Assembly: GCF_003121925.1 (NCBI RefSeq)
Contig: NZ_QEWR01000002.1
Span: 496,001-560,000, forward strand
Direction: 5' to 3'
DNA from: Ignatzschineria indica
GTDB taxonomy: Bacteria > Pseudomonadota > Gammaproteobacteria > Cardiobacteriales > Wohlfahrtiimonadaceae
Length of the DNA: 64,000 nucleotides
Shown here: positions 35,910 to 44,566 of the stretch, in pieces
Position numbering within the stretch: position 1 is the first letter of the stretch
Layout: every line of letters starts with the position of its first letter
Program-made: the position numbers and the translations under genes
The notes under the pieces: model-generated
Databases searched by the model: none
The model's input: only the letters and a program-made list of their open reading frames with translations
Told to the model about the DNA's origin: nothing

Positions 35910-36869
35910 TTAGAGCTTTACAGGTCGGCGCGCATTGAGGCGATCATAATAATATTTATCTAAGATCGTTGTCGGCATCTCTGCTTGACGAACAGACTCA
36001 TAACTTGCCGGCGTTAAACCGAGCTTCTCAAAATCATTTCGTGTTGTTACAGAGCCCGTTTTAGCACTCTTTAACTGATTACGATTATAGGGGAAACGTG
36101 GCATAAAGCCGATAAAGAACGCTAAAGTGCCGGCGATAAAATTGGGCATACCAATAATTGTACGGCGTTTTGGCGTAATCTCTTTCGCTATCTTTTGTGC
36201 AATCTCTTTGATGCGATATTGCTCTTTGCCGGCAAGTTCAAATTCAACCTGCTCATGATCCTGCTCTAAAAGCGCAAAAACAGCTTGAATCAGATCATCG
36301 ATAAAAACAGGTTGCACTTTCGCCTCTGCCATCGGTAACCATAAAAGCGGTGAGTGACGAATCCAACGCGCTAAATTATAGCTGAAGCGATCTTCATAAC
36401 CGACGACTAATGAGGGCGCTGCAATCGCAACCTTCATCTTATTTTTAGCCGCTAGATCGAGAAGCGCCTTATCTCCGGCAGCTTTTGTTGTAAAGAAAGT
36501 ACTCTGCCCCTCTTTAGCACCTAAAGCACTAAAGTGAATCATCTTCTTCACCCCTAAGGAGTTTGCAATCTCATAGATGCGAGTTGGATAAGTAACATGC
36601 GCTTTAGTCGCTCGGCGACGGTTGTTATCCCATGTGCCGACAAGATTGATCACATAATCAGATCCTGCCATATGTTGACGAATAACGGCTTCATCTTCCA
36701 ATTTGCAACCATCGATAAATTCAACATAAGAGAGGCATGAAGCATCATTTTGCACATTACGATCACGAGAGAAGACCGTTACGCGATAACCATTTTTTGC
36801 TAATGCCGCAACAAGTGGAGAGCCGACAAAGCCTGTTCCCCCAAAGATACTCACTTTCTTTCGATTCAT
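35910..36869 (-). CDS. NDUFA9-like atypical short-chain dehydrogenase
   Basis: A 319-residue NAD(P)-binding protein. The Rossmann loop is VSIFGGTGFVGSPLVAALAKNGYRVTVFSRD (GGTGFVG near residue 9-15), and the later block HFSALGAKEGQSTFFTTKAAGDKAL belongs to the complex I NDUFA9 family. Bacterial members often act in ubiquinone or NAD(P)H-linked chemistry, but no enzymatic role is established from sequence. Single gene. Confidence 0.82.
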   Translation of the reverse strand: MNRKKVSIFGGTGFVGSPLVAALAKNGYRVTVFSRDRNVQNDASCLSYVEFIDGCKLEDEAVIRQHMAGSDYVINLVGTWDNNRRRATKAHVTYPTRIYEIANSLGVKKMIHFSALGAKEGQSTFFTTKAAGDKALLDLAAKNKMKVAIAAPSLVVGYEDRFSYNLARWIRHSPLLWLPMAEAKVQPVFIDDLIQAVFALLEQDHEQVEFELAGKEQYRIKEIAQKIAKEITPKRRTIIGMPNFIAGTLAFFIGFMPRFPYNRNQLKSAKTGSVTTRNDFEKLGLTPASYESVRQAEMPTTILDKYYYDRLNARRPVKL

Positions 36870-37123
36870 TTCTGCTCCTGAAATAGATTGTAAACTCTAA
36901 TTCCCTCAGTATAGCAAAATAAATAGAGAACTTGAGAGTTAAATTACCCCTATAATTGCCCTCTATCATCATCCCTAAAATTGATCCTACTGAGGTTTAT
37001 CGCTGCAAAAAGGACCACACACTTAAAAATCTGCTATGATTTTCCCCATATTTTGTTTTTATCTTTACATTCCATAGTTCAACTTACCCAACTTTAAGTG
37101 GGTACTAAAAAGGAGTCAGCGCA

Positions 37124-38437
37124 ATGAGAAAATATTTTGGAACTGATGGCGTCCGCGGAAAAGTAGGGGAATTTCCACTCACCCCCGATTTTGCTCTCAA
37201 ACTTGGATTTGCCGCAGGTAAAGCGCTCTCTCAAGGAGATAAGAGTACCGTCGTCATCGGCAAAGATACACGCATCTCCTGTGATCTTTTTGTAGCGGCA
37301 CTCGCCTCAGGATTGACCTATGCCGGTGTCAATGTTCTTCTCGCCGGCACGATTCCCACGCCGGGAGTTGCTTATCTCACAATGAAGCATCAAGCTGTAG
37401 CGGGTATTGTTGTCTCGGCATCACATAACCCCTTCTTCGATAATGGTATTAAATTCTTCAATGAGAAGGGTGAAAAGCTCGATGATAATGTTGAACTCTC
37501 TATCGAAGCAGGAATTGATACCCCTTTCTCTGCTCCAGAGACAGGTGCGACCGGTACTATTGAGACACTCTCTGATGCCTTAACAGACTATCGTGATTTC
37601 TGCCTTGCTAGTGCGCCGGAGCTCTCCCTCAAAGGGGATAAGATCGTTGTCGACTGTGCCAATGGTGCAACATATCGGGTCGTTCCGGATCTTTTTCGTC
37701 AATTAGGCGCAACCGTTATTGAGGTCGGAACAACCCCAAATGGGACCAATATTAATGATGCTGTCGGCTCAACTGCTCCTGAAAAAATCATTGCAACTGT
37801 GAAGGCAGAAAAGGCAGATTACGGCGTTGCATTTGATGGGGATGGCGATCGCCTACTGATTATCGACGAGAAAGGTCGCCCGTTTGATGGGGATGATATC
37901 CTCTATCTCTTAGCGACAGAACGCCAGGAAACGGCTGTTGTCGGCACCATTATGAGCAATTTAGGTTTTGAATTAGCGCTTGAAGAACATGGTATTACGC
38001 TCCACCGCTCTAATGTGGGAGATCGTTATGTTTTAGAGCTTCTCAACCAATTAGAGCTCAATATCGGTGGAGAGAATTCGGGTCATATTCTCTGCCTTGA
38101 TCAACACTCAACTGGCGATGGAATTATTGCGGCACTGCAAGCGATTCAATTGATGAAACAGAGTGGTGCAACCTTTGCAGAAATTCGTGATCGTATCCCC
38201 AAAACGGTTCAAGTGATGCACAATGTTAAAATCGAACGAGGTGCTGCTTGGGAGAGTGATGCGCTTAAAGTGGCGATGGCTGAGGTCGAAGAGGCGTTAG
38301 CTGGTCGAGGTCGAATTCTTATTCGTCCTTCGGGGACGGAACCCGTTGTCCGTGTCATGGTTGAGAGTGATGCTTGGGAGATAAGTGAAAAGCATACCCA
38401 ATATTTAGCGGATATTATCCGTAATAGTCATCCTTAA
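37124..38437 (+). CDS. glmM: Phosphoglucosamine mutase GlmM
   Basis: A 437-residue enzyme: MRKYFGTDGVRGKVG at the start, the phosphoserine loop GIVVSASHNPFFDNGIKFF with S100, the metal loop FDGDGDR near 238-244, and the C-terminal RPSGTEPVVRVMVE. It interconverts glucosamine-6-P and glucosamine-1-P for UDP-GlcNAc, acting after GlmS, which is encoded at the right end of the window. AAAAAGGAG precedes the ATG. Repeat array B follows its stop codon. Confidence 0.95.
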   Translation: MRKYFGTDGVRGKVGEFPLTPDFALKLGFAAGKALSQGDKSTVVIGKDTRISCDLFVAALASGLTYAGVNVLLAGTIPTPGVAYLTMKHQAVAGIVVSASHNPFFDNGIKFFNEKGEKLDDNVELSIEAGIDTPFSAPETGATGTIETLSDALTDYRDFCLASAPELSLKGDKIVVDCANGATYRVVPDLFRQLGATVIEVGTTPNGTNINDAVGSTAPEKIIATVKAEKADYGVAFDGDGDRLLIIDEKGRPFDGDDILYLLATERQETAVVGTIMSNLGFELALEEHGITLHRSNVGDRYVLELLNQLELNIGGENSGHILCLDQHSTGDGIIAALQAIQLMKQSGATFAEIRDRIPKTVQVMHNVKIERGAAWESDALKVAMAEVEEALAGRGRILIRPSGTEPVVRVMVESDAWEISEKHTQYLADIIRNSHP

Positions 38438-38476
38438 GTAAGATCAGAAAGGGTCTGGTTACCGGGCCTTACTATT

Positions 38477-39245
38477 CCATACTTCCAGAAATCAGATGCC
38501 GGCAGTTGAGAATCTTTCACTGCCGGCAAATAATGATCTTCTATCATCAGCTATTTTTTTGAAATGAAAAAGGCTGAACGGTGCCGGTCCTCACTGATGC
38601 GTTCTTCCAGAGATTACACGCCGGCAATGGGCATCAAAGATGCCGACCTGCGGGCATACAGTGGTAAAAAGAGCGAAATGGTTCTCTCCCGCCGTTCAAC
38701 AGATTCTCTTATGGATTGAATCAACTAAACAACAGAAGCTGATGAGTTGCCGGAGATCACCACTGCATGCTTCCAAAAACCATGCGCCGGCAAATAATGA
38801 TCTTCTATCATCAGCTATTTTTTTGAAATGAAAAAGGCTGAGCGGTGCCGGTCCTCACTGATGCGTTCTTCCAGAGATTACGCGCCAGCATGGGGCATCA
38901 AAGATGCCAATCTGCGGGCATGCAGGAGTTATAAGAGCGAGATGGTTCTCTTCCGCCGCTCAACAGATTCTCTTATGGATTGAATCAACTAAACAACAGA
39001 AGCTAATGAGTTGCCGGAGATCACCATTGCATGCTTTCAAAAACCATGCGCCGGCAAATAATGATCTTCTATCATCAGCTATTTTTTTGAAATGAAAAAG
39101 GCTGAGCGGTGCCGGTCCTCACTGATGCGTTCTTCCAGAGATTACACGCCGGCAATGGGCATCAAAGATGCCGACCTGCGGGCATACAGTGGTGAAAAGA
39201 GCGAAATGATTGGCTCCCGCCGCTCAACTAATCTTCTTACTGCTT
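38477..39245 (+). repeat. Dispersed structured repeat, array B with exact 264-bp period
   Basis: The word GGCTGA[A/G]CG recurs at 38572, 38836 and 39100, exactly 264 bases apart. A partial, decayed unit precedes the array, including a perfect 9-bp hairpin TGCCGGCAG/CTGCCGGCA at 38498-38529, and the last copy is truncated near 39245. Each unit contains module M1 (GCCGG...CCGGC around GCG/CGC), the GGCATC-AAA-GATGCC hairpin, CTGCGGGCAT[A/G]CAG, a conserved linker, then module M3 (TTGCCGG...CCGGCAA around GCATGC). Copies differ by scattered substitutions. It fills the gap between glmM and phoB. Confidence 0.92.
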
Positions 39246-39302
39246 AAAATCAACTGGAACAGAATGATTTTGAGACCTCCCCCTTACCTTTTACCCTATT
39301 GA

Positions 39303-39321
39303 GATGACATCAAGATGACAA
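39303..39321 (-). promoter_or_regulatory. Second PhoB-like box before phoB (reverse strand)
   Basis: GATGACA repeats at 39303 and 39314 with 11-bp spacing; on the - strand this reads TGTCATCTTGATGTCATC, close to a Pho box. Whether it acts with the + strand box 20 bases downstream is unknown. Confidence 0.5.
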
Positions 39322-39342
39322 ATCATTGCGCAATCTGTCACT

Positions 39343-39360
39343 TTGTTACATAGTTGTCAC
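39343..39360 (+). promoter_or_regulatory. PhoB box and -10 element of phoB
   Basis: TTGTTACATAGTTGTCAC holds two PhoB half-sites 11 bases apart and ends 10 bases before TAGAAT (39371-39376), the usual spacing of a Pho box replacing a -35 element. It is almost identical to the box ahead of pstS, so phoB probably regulates itself. Confidence 0.78.
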
Positions 39361-39493
39361 AATCGCTCCTTAGAATAAGAATCTGCTAATAAAAGAGACA
39401 CTATAGCGATCGCTCTCTCGACCGTGATAGCAGTGAGTCGATTGAGTAGACAACTAATTTTCAATAGTAAAACAGTGGTAGATATTGGTAAAT

Positions 39494-40189
39494 ATGAAAA
39501 AAATTCTCATCGTTGAAGACGAAATTCCTATATCAGAGATGATTGAACACTTTCTCTCAAGTCAAGGATTTGAGGTTATTCAAGCATTTGATGGTATTGA
39601 AGCAAAAGAGCTCTTAACTCAAAATCCTAAGATTGACCTAATACTCCTCGATTGGATGATGCCACAAAAATCGGGAATCGATCTTCTAAAGGAGCTTAAA
39701 GCAAGCCGTAAGAATCGCCATATTCCTGTCATTATGTTGAGTGCTCGCGCAGAGTTAGAAGATCGTGTTGTTGGGCTCGATTCAGGTGCTGATGATTATC
39801 TTCCTAAACCCTTTGCAATGAAGGAGCTTCTCTCTCGAATCAACTCCCTTCTTCGCCGAATTGATGAGTATGTTGAAGAGGAGAATGAGATTCGTGAAGT
39901 TGCCGGTATTGAACTCGATCTAGATGCACAACGAATTACCATTAATGGGGAGTTGATCAATCTTAGTGCTATTGAATTCCGCCTTTTAGCCTTCTTTATT
40001 ACCCATATTGATCGTGTCTATAGTCGCGATCAGCTTCTCGATCATGTCTGGGGAATCGATAGTTATGTCGATGAGCGAACGGTCGATGTCACAATTGGGC
40101 GCCTTCGTAAAATTTTAGAGCCTACAGGCCATAATAAATTACTTCAAACCGTTCGTGGCGAAGGCTATCGCTTCTCTCCTCATCTCTAA
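39494..40189 (+). CDS. phoB: Phosphate response regulator PhoB
   Basis: A protein of 231 residues: an N-terminal receiver domain (MKKILIVEDE, acid pocket E8/D9, phospho-acceptor D53 in LILLDWMMP, later LPKPF with the conserved Lys) and a C-terminal winged helix (LSAIEFRLLAFFI...YVDERTVDVTIGRLRKIL...VRGEGYRFS). It activates phosphate-starvation genes. The ATG at 39494 is the natural start of the receiver domain; an upstream TTG is unlikely. PhoB boxes lie ahead of it, and phoR follows after an unusually wide 250-base gap. Confidence 0.93.
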   Translation: MKKILIVEDEIPISEMIEHFLSSQGFEVIQAFDGIEAKELLTQNPKIDLILLDWMMPQKSGIDLLKELKASRKNRHIPVIMLSARAELEDRVVGLDSGADDYLPKPFAMKELLSRINSLLRRIDEYVEEENEIREVAGIELDLDAQRITINGELINLSAIEFRLLAFFITHIDRVYSRDQLLDHVWGIDSYVDERTVDVTIGRLRKILEPTGHNKLLQTVRGEGYRFSPHL

Positions 40190-40439
40190 TACGCCTTTAT
40201 AAGAGAATTTCGCTAGAGATCGATTGGGTAAAGCATTCATCCTCTTAAATTTTAGTAGGAGAAGCCCTCTTCAATCCGTTATGATGGGCTCTCTACTTCT
40301 CTCTCTTCTTCTATTGATCAAAATGCATACAGATTGATTGGTATTAGATCATTCAATAAATCAATAAATCAATAGATTAGTAGCTTAAAACCGATAGAAA
40401 TTAGGTGTTCAATTAAGATTGATCTAAGGAGCCTTAAAA

Positions 40440-41756
40440 ATGTTAGGTCACCTCTCTCCCAAACAGTTTCTTTTAGAGCTATTTCTGCTCTATCTGCCGG
40501 CGATTGTACTCTCATTCTTCTTTGGCTCCCTCTTTCTTTGGCTCTTTATTGCGACTCTTCTGCTGCTTCTTTGGCACTATCGGCAACTCTACCGCCTCTC
40601 CCGCTGGATCTGGATCGATCATAATTTCTATCCCCCCGAAGGTAAAAGTAGCTGGCTTCCTATCTTCCATGGTTTGCATCGTATGCGCATTGAGCAACGA
40701 AAAGAGCGCAATCAACTTCTCGATTTTATTCGCTACTTTCGAAAAGGGGCGGAGGCGATGCCGGATGCCACAATCTTATGTGATAAAGAAGGTCGTTTAA
40801 ATTGGTGTAATCCTCAAGCAGAAGCGATGCTCAAATTACGTTGGCCACAAGATGAGCGTCAATCGATCTTCAATCTAATTCGAACACCTGAAATTGTGGA
40901 GTATTTTAAAGCGGGAAATTATGAATCCCCTTTTCTCCTACAGCTCGATCAACGTGAACTTGAGTGCCGCTTCTACTACCCTTATATCGAAAATAATCTA
41001 CTCATTATTGCTCGAGATGTAACCGATAGAGAGGTTGCGGAGCGAACGCGTCAAACCTTCTTCGCTAATGTTAACCATGAATTACGGGTGCCCTTAACGG
41101 TGATTAAAGGGTATGTCGAGATGTTACAGAGCAATTTGGCAGAATCAGAGCGCGAGAGTTTTGAAGCTAAGGCGCTCGATCGTATCGAGGAGCAAGCGGA
41201 GCGACTTCACTCCTTAGTGATTCAACTGATGGCATTAACACGCCTTGAGACAGGTGCTAAGTGGGATCGTGCCGAAGTTGTTCCTCTTTCACAACTCACC
41301 GCTGAGATGCTCGATGATTATTATCAGCAACATCCCGAATCTCGAGATTATATTACCGCAGAGATTACCCCAAACTTAACTGTTCTCGGCAGTCAGGATC
41401 AACTTAAGCAGGTGGTTCTCAATCTCTTTTACAATGCCATTGAACATAATCCTCCCCAAACGCCGATCCATCTTCTACTAACAAAGGTAGATAATGGTAG
41501 TGAACAAGGCGAGATTCTCTTTCAGCTCTCAGATAGAGGAAAAGGAATTCCTCCAATGCATCTTCACAAATTAACAGAGCGTTTCTATCGGGTCGATTCC
41601 TCTCGCAACCGCGAGCAATCGGGAGGAAGTGGTTTAGGTTTAGCCATTGTTAAACATGCTCTCAATAATCATGAGAGTCAGCTAGAGATTAGCAGTGAAG
41701 TTGGGAAAGGAAGCTGCTTCTCTTTTCGTCTTAAAGCTCACCTATCAAAAATGTAA
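40440..41756 (+). CDS. phoR: Phosphate sensor histidine kinase PhoR
   Basis: A 438-residue kinase. Two hydrophobic segments (about 10-45) with no periplasmic domain, a PAS domain (about 95-185), the phospho-accepting H213 in FFANVNHELRVPLTVIKGY, then N-box NLFYNAIEHNP, and G-boxes DRGKGIP and GGSGLGLAIVKH. This is the PhoR layout, which senses phosphate through the PstSCAB-PhoU complex rather than directly. AAGGAG lies seven bases before the ATG. Repeat copy C follows. Confidence 0.92.
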   Translation: MLGHLSPKQFLLELFLLYLPAIVLSFFFGSLFLWLFIATLLLLLWHYRQLYRLSRWIWIDHNFYPPEGKSSWLPIFHGLHRMRIEQRKERNQLLDFIRYFRKGAEAMPDATILCDKEGRLNWCNPQAEAMLKLRWPQDERQSIFNLIRTPEIVEYFKAGNYESPFLLQLDQRELECRFYYPYIENNLLIIARDVTDREVAERTRQTFFANVNHELRVPLTVIKGYVEMLQSNLAESERESFEAKALDRIEEQAERLHSLVIQLMALTRLETGAKWDRAEVVPLSQLTAEMLDDYYQQHPESRDYITAEITPNLTVLGSQDQLKQVVLNLFYNAIEHNPPQTPIHLLLTKVDNGSEQGEILFQLSDRGKGIPPMHLHKLTERFYRVDSSRNREQSGGSGLGLAIVKHALNNHESQLEISSEVGKGSCFSFRLKAHLSKM

Positions 41757-41790
41757 GAGACGATTCTCAGCCGTTTTTTAGCTCTTACAA

Positions 41791-42050
41791 CAAAGGCTGA
41801 ACGCTGCCGGATCTCACTATCGCGTATTTTCATCAATTTCTCGCCGGCATCAGGCACCAAAGATGCCAACCTGCGGGCATGCAGGAGTTATAAGAGCGAA
41901 ATGGTTATCTCCCGACGCTCAACAGATTCTCTTATGGATCGAATCAACTAAACAACAGAAGCTAATGAGATGCCGAAGATCACTCCTGCATACTTTCAGA
42001 AACTACGCGCTGGTATGAGTCGTAATCTGATCGATTCATCACCGGCACGT
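41791..42050 (+). repeat. Dispersed structured repeat, copy C (single)
   Basis: A single copy starts with AAAGGCTGAACGCTGCCGG 35 bases after phoR. It holds all modules but is more diverged: the M1 loop is changed, the short hairpin reads GGCACC/GATGCC (one mismatch), and the M3 stem is decayed (GCGCTGGT). It is co-oriented with phoR and ends near the convergent yhhQ gene. Confidence 0.88.
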
Positions 42051-42066
42051 TATTACCCTGCTCTAT

Positions 42067-42720
42067 CTATTGACTCTTGAGGGAAGCTAATTTTCTTAAA
42101 AGATAGTTGAGCAATATTCCATAGAGCGGGAGGAAGAAGATTGCTGAGATAACGATCTTAAAGAAGTAATCCACCATAGCGATTTCTGGCCAATTCTCTG
42201 CCATAAAATCATCATCACTTTGATAGAACGCAATACTAAAGAAGACTAGAGTATCGATTAAATTCCCCACGACAGCCGCGGCACTCGGTGCAACCCACCA
42301 ACGCTGATTTTGACGAAGATAATTAAAGACAGTGATATCGATCAACTGCCCAACGAGATAAGCAGAGAAACTCGCAAGTGCAATACGCGCAACAAAGAGA
42401 TTGAAGGTCGCCAAAGACTCCCAACCCACCCATAATCCCTTAAAGAAGAGAACAGAGAGAAGATAAGAGATCATCAATGCCGGGATCATCACCACAAAGA
42501 TAATTCTCCGCGCTAATGATGCCCCAAAAATGCGTATCGTCAAATCGGTGGTCAAAAAGATAAAGGGAAATGTAAATGCCCCCCAAGTGGTATGAAAACC
42601 GAAGATCGTAAAGGGTAACTGAACTAGATAGTTACTCGAGGCAATAATCAGAATATGAAAAAAGGAGAGAATATAGAGCGCACGCTGCCGCTGCTCTGGC
42701 GTAAAGTTGTATTGAATCAT
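42067..42720 (-). CDS. yhhQ: Queuosine precursor transporter YhhQ
   Basis: A 217-residue membrane protein of the YhhQ/VUT_1 family with six or seven segments (SFFHILIIASSNYLVQLPFTIFGFHTTWGAFTFPFIFLTTDLTIRIFG; VVGNLIDTLVFFSIAF). It imports preQ0/preQ1 for tRNA queuosine. Length matches E. coli YhhQ (221). A class I preQ1 riboswitch lies directly ahead of its start codon, which independently supports the role. No queuosine synthesis genes are nearby. Confidence 0.92.
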   Translation of the reverse strand: MIQYNFTPEQRQRALYILSFFHILIIASSNYLVQLPFTIFGFHTTWGAFTFPFIFLTTDLTIRIFGASLARRIIFVVMIPALMISYLLSVLFFKGLWVGWESLATFNLFVARIALASFSAYLVGQLIDITVFNYLRQNQRWWVAPSAAAVVGNLIDTLVFFSIAFYQSDDDFMAENWPEIAMVDYFFKIVISAIFFLPLYGILLNYLLRKLASLKSQ

Positions 42721-42729
42721 CGATTAAAT

Positions 42730-42765
42730 TCCTTAGTTTTTTTATGTGGGAGGATTGCGAACCAC
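42730..42765 (-). promoter_or_regulatory. PreQ1-I riboswitch controlling yhhQ translation
   Basis: The leader reads GTGGTTCGCAATCC, then TCCCAC, then an A-rich tail ATAAAAAAACTAAGGA. GTGG pairs with CCAC as stem P1, and the ACTAAGG tail can form the P2 pseudoknot with the loop, as in class I preQ1 aptamers. The AAGGA in the tail is the ribosome site of yhhQ, nine bases before the ATG, so ligand binding should hide it and lower translation. Confidence 0.85.
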
Positions 42766-43015
42766 GAATGAAAGGCGATCATTCTAACGGATTTACGCCG
42801 AACAGCAACTATTAATTGCAAGAGTGGGGAGGAGTCTAAACCCTAACCCCCAACCATTAGTACTATCTTCTGACAACGCCATAGCGCTTTAATGAAGACT
42901 TAATGAAGACTGAGTCGATCAGTCAATCAATTATCGATCTCAAAAAGATCGGCAAATTTCTCAACATCGAGATATTTAGCATACTCTTCAATACTCTCAA
43001 GCACACTCTCATCCT

Positions 43016-43429
43016 CTAATAGAGAGAGAGCATTGCAATCTCTCCTAATGCACTAAAACCGACTTCCATTCCCTCTTCAACTTGATCTGTCACCACTAAC
43101 ATTACCAAAGCAATTTTACAATCTTGAGTAACAAGACGCTCATAAAGACGCGCAACACGCTGATTCATCAAACGTCGCTCTGCCGGAGTAATCGCCGAAT
43201 AGGCAACTAAGTGAGGATGGGAAGAGATCGCTAAATAGACCCATTGAGCTAACTCTACCCGATCAACATCAGAGGTGCGCTCTATAAGACAATTTTTAAA
43301 GTTATCGATGGGGACTGATTGAGCAGATGCAATCGGGGAAGAGAGTGAAAGCCCTGCGACTAAGAGTAAGGCACTCACACGGAAAAGAGATTTTTTAAGT
43401 GAAGCAATAACTTGAAAAGAGAGAGACAT
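43016..43429 (-). CDS. Secreted protein of unknown function, probably frameshifted at a (CT)5 tract
   Basis: A protein of 137 residues: a signal peptide (SLKKSLFRVSALLLVAGLSLSSPIASAQS) followed by about 100 mostly helical residues (FKNCLIERTSDVDRVELAQWVYLAISSHPHL...MNQRVARLYERLVTQDC) with two cysteines. Not recognised. The ATG at 43429 has AGGAG five bases upstream. The frame stops at 43016 right after five CT units; removing one CT reads through for 29 more codons (LEDESVLESIEEYAKYLDV...) to a TGA at 42927. The tail looks like real protein, so the gene may be phase-variable, frameshifted or mis-assembled. Confidence 0.7.
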   Translation of the reverse strand: MSLSFQVIASLKKSLFRVSALLLVAGLSLSSPIASAQSVPIDNFKNCLIERTSDVDRVELAQWVYLAISSHPHLVAYSAITPAERRLMNQRVARLYERLVTQDCKIALVMLVVTDQVEEGMEVGFSALGEIAMLSLY

Positions 43430-43746
43430 CGATACTCCTAAATGACTTGCCGGCATCAGATCAATTGATCAGCTGATGAAAGATAGCAAGAAGATAAAGA
43501 TATGAATAATAGTAGATCAATAATAGAGATCACTAATAGATATTGATGCTTATTATTTGCTAATGGCTTCCCTTTGTCACTGAAATAGTGACATAAAAAT
43601 GATCTCGATAGTGATCGAACAATATTCAAACAGAGATCCTATAACGATATAGAAGGACGGTAAAAGAGAACAATAAAAAAGGATCAGCTCATATTTTAAA
43701 CTGATCCTCCATTGAGTTATTAATCATAAAGCCCTTATAGCAAGGG
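43430..43746. other. Gap between phoU and the secreted-protein gene
   Basis: No gene is seen. It holds the phoU terminator (43674-43707) and one TGCCGGCA palindrome at 43448-43455 just upstream of the secreted-protein gene. Confidence 0.5.
43674..43707 (-). terminator. Terminator of the pstSCAB-phoU operon
   Basis: GGATCAG/CTGATCC hairpin followed on the - strand by TTTTTTATTG, 40 bases past phoU. Confidence 0.85.
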
Positions 43747-44478
43747 TTAAAGTGCTTTACGATCTCGCTGATCGAGCAGCTCTTGTAATCGCTCATTCTT
43801 CTGGACACGAATATCTACCCCTTTGACGAAGTAGATAATAAATTCGCAGATATTTTGGCATCGATCCCCTATTCGCTCTAAAGAACGCGCACAATTCATC
43901 GCCTTTAAGATAGAGGGGATAGAGCGAGGATCTTCCATCATATAGGTCATCAACTGACGAATAATATTCTCATATTCACTATCGATCTTATCATCTTCGG
44001 GATAGATCGATAAGACGGCTTCAAGATCCATACGTGCAAAGGCATCTAATACCTTTTCAAAGAAATTAAGGCTCCGAATCGCTAGAGACTCTAAAGAGAC
44101 GGTAATCGCATCAAGATGCTCCGGCGCCGGCGTAATATAGGCCATTTTAGCAATATTTCGAGCAGTATCGGCGATACGCTCAAGCTCGGCGATTGTCTTA
44201 ATAATTACAATTAGAAGACGAAGATCACTCGCTGTTGGTTGCCGTTTTGCGATAATCATAATACAGAGCTCATTGATCTCAACCTCTAACTCATTGATCA
44301 CCTCATCTCGCTCAATAATAGCATGGGCTAAGGCCTCATCACGCTGACTCATCGCTTTGATCGAATCGCGAATCTGCCGCTCAGTTAACCCACCCATCTC
44401 TAATACTTTACTCATCGAACGCTCAAGCTCAGCATTAAATTGCGCTGAGATATGGCTCGTAAAATCTAACTTCTTCAT
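43747..44478 (-). CDS. phoU: Phosphate signalling protein PhoU
   Basis: A protein of 243 residues, two repeats of a three-helix PhoU domain with metal-binding acids (ETAEL-like IAELERIADTARNIAKMAY and SLERIGDRCQNICEFI). It links the Pst transporter to PhoR and limits phosphate uptake. The ATG at 44478 follows AGAAGGGAACGC; the frame continues upstream but without the family's start. It is the last gene of the pst operon, 89 bases after pstB. Confidence 0.94.
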   Translation of the reverse strand: MKKLDFTSHISAQFNAELERSMSKVLEMGGLTERQIRDSIKAMSQRDEALAHAIIERDEVINELEVEINELCIMIIAKRQPTASDLRLLIVIIKTIAELERIADTARNIAKMAYITPAPEHLDAITVSLESLAIRSLNFFEKVLDAFARMDLEAVLSIYPEDDKIDSEYENIIRQLMTYMMEDPRSIPSILKAMNCARSLERIGDRCQNICEFIIYFVKGVDIRVQKNERLQELLDQRDRKAL

Positions 44479-44566
44479 GCGTTCCCTTCTCTTCTCAATA
44501 TCAATCTCGTTCTCAAAACCCGTTCTCAAATCTCGTTCTCAAAACTCAACCACTCATACTCAATCA

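Noticed and set aside
38640-39095. Reading frames of about 63 codons (starting MPTCGHTVVKRA... and MPICGHAGVIRA...) inside each repeat copy, and related frames in arrays A and D
   Set aside because: They recur only because the repeat recurs. Differences between copies are mostly amino-acid changing, there is no ribosome binding site, and the start lies inside the conserved hairpin. They are best read as by-products of the structured repeat.
40259-40294. Terminator between phoB and phoR
   Set aside because: GAGA-GCCC/GGGC-TCTC can pair, but the loop is long and no T-run follows on the + strand, so it is not called.
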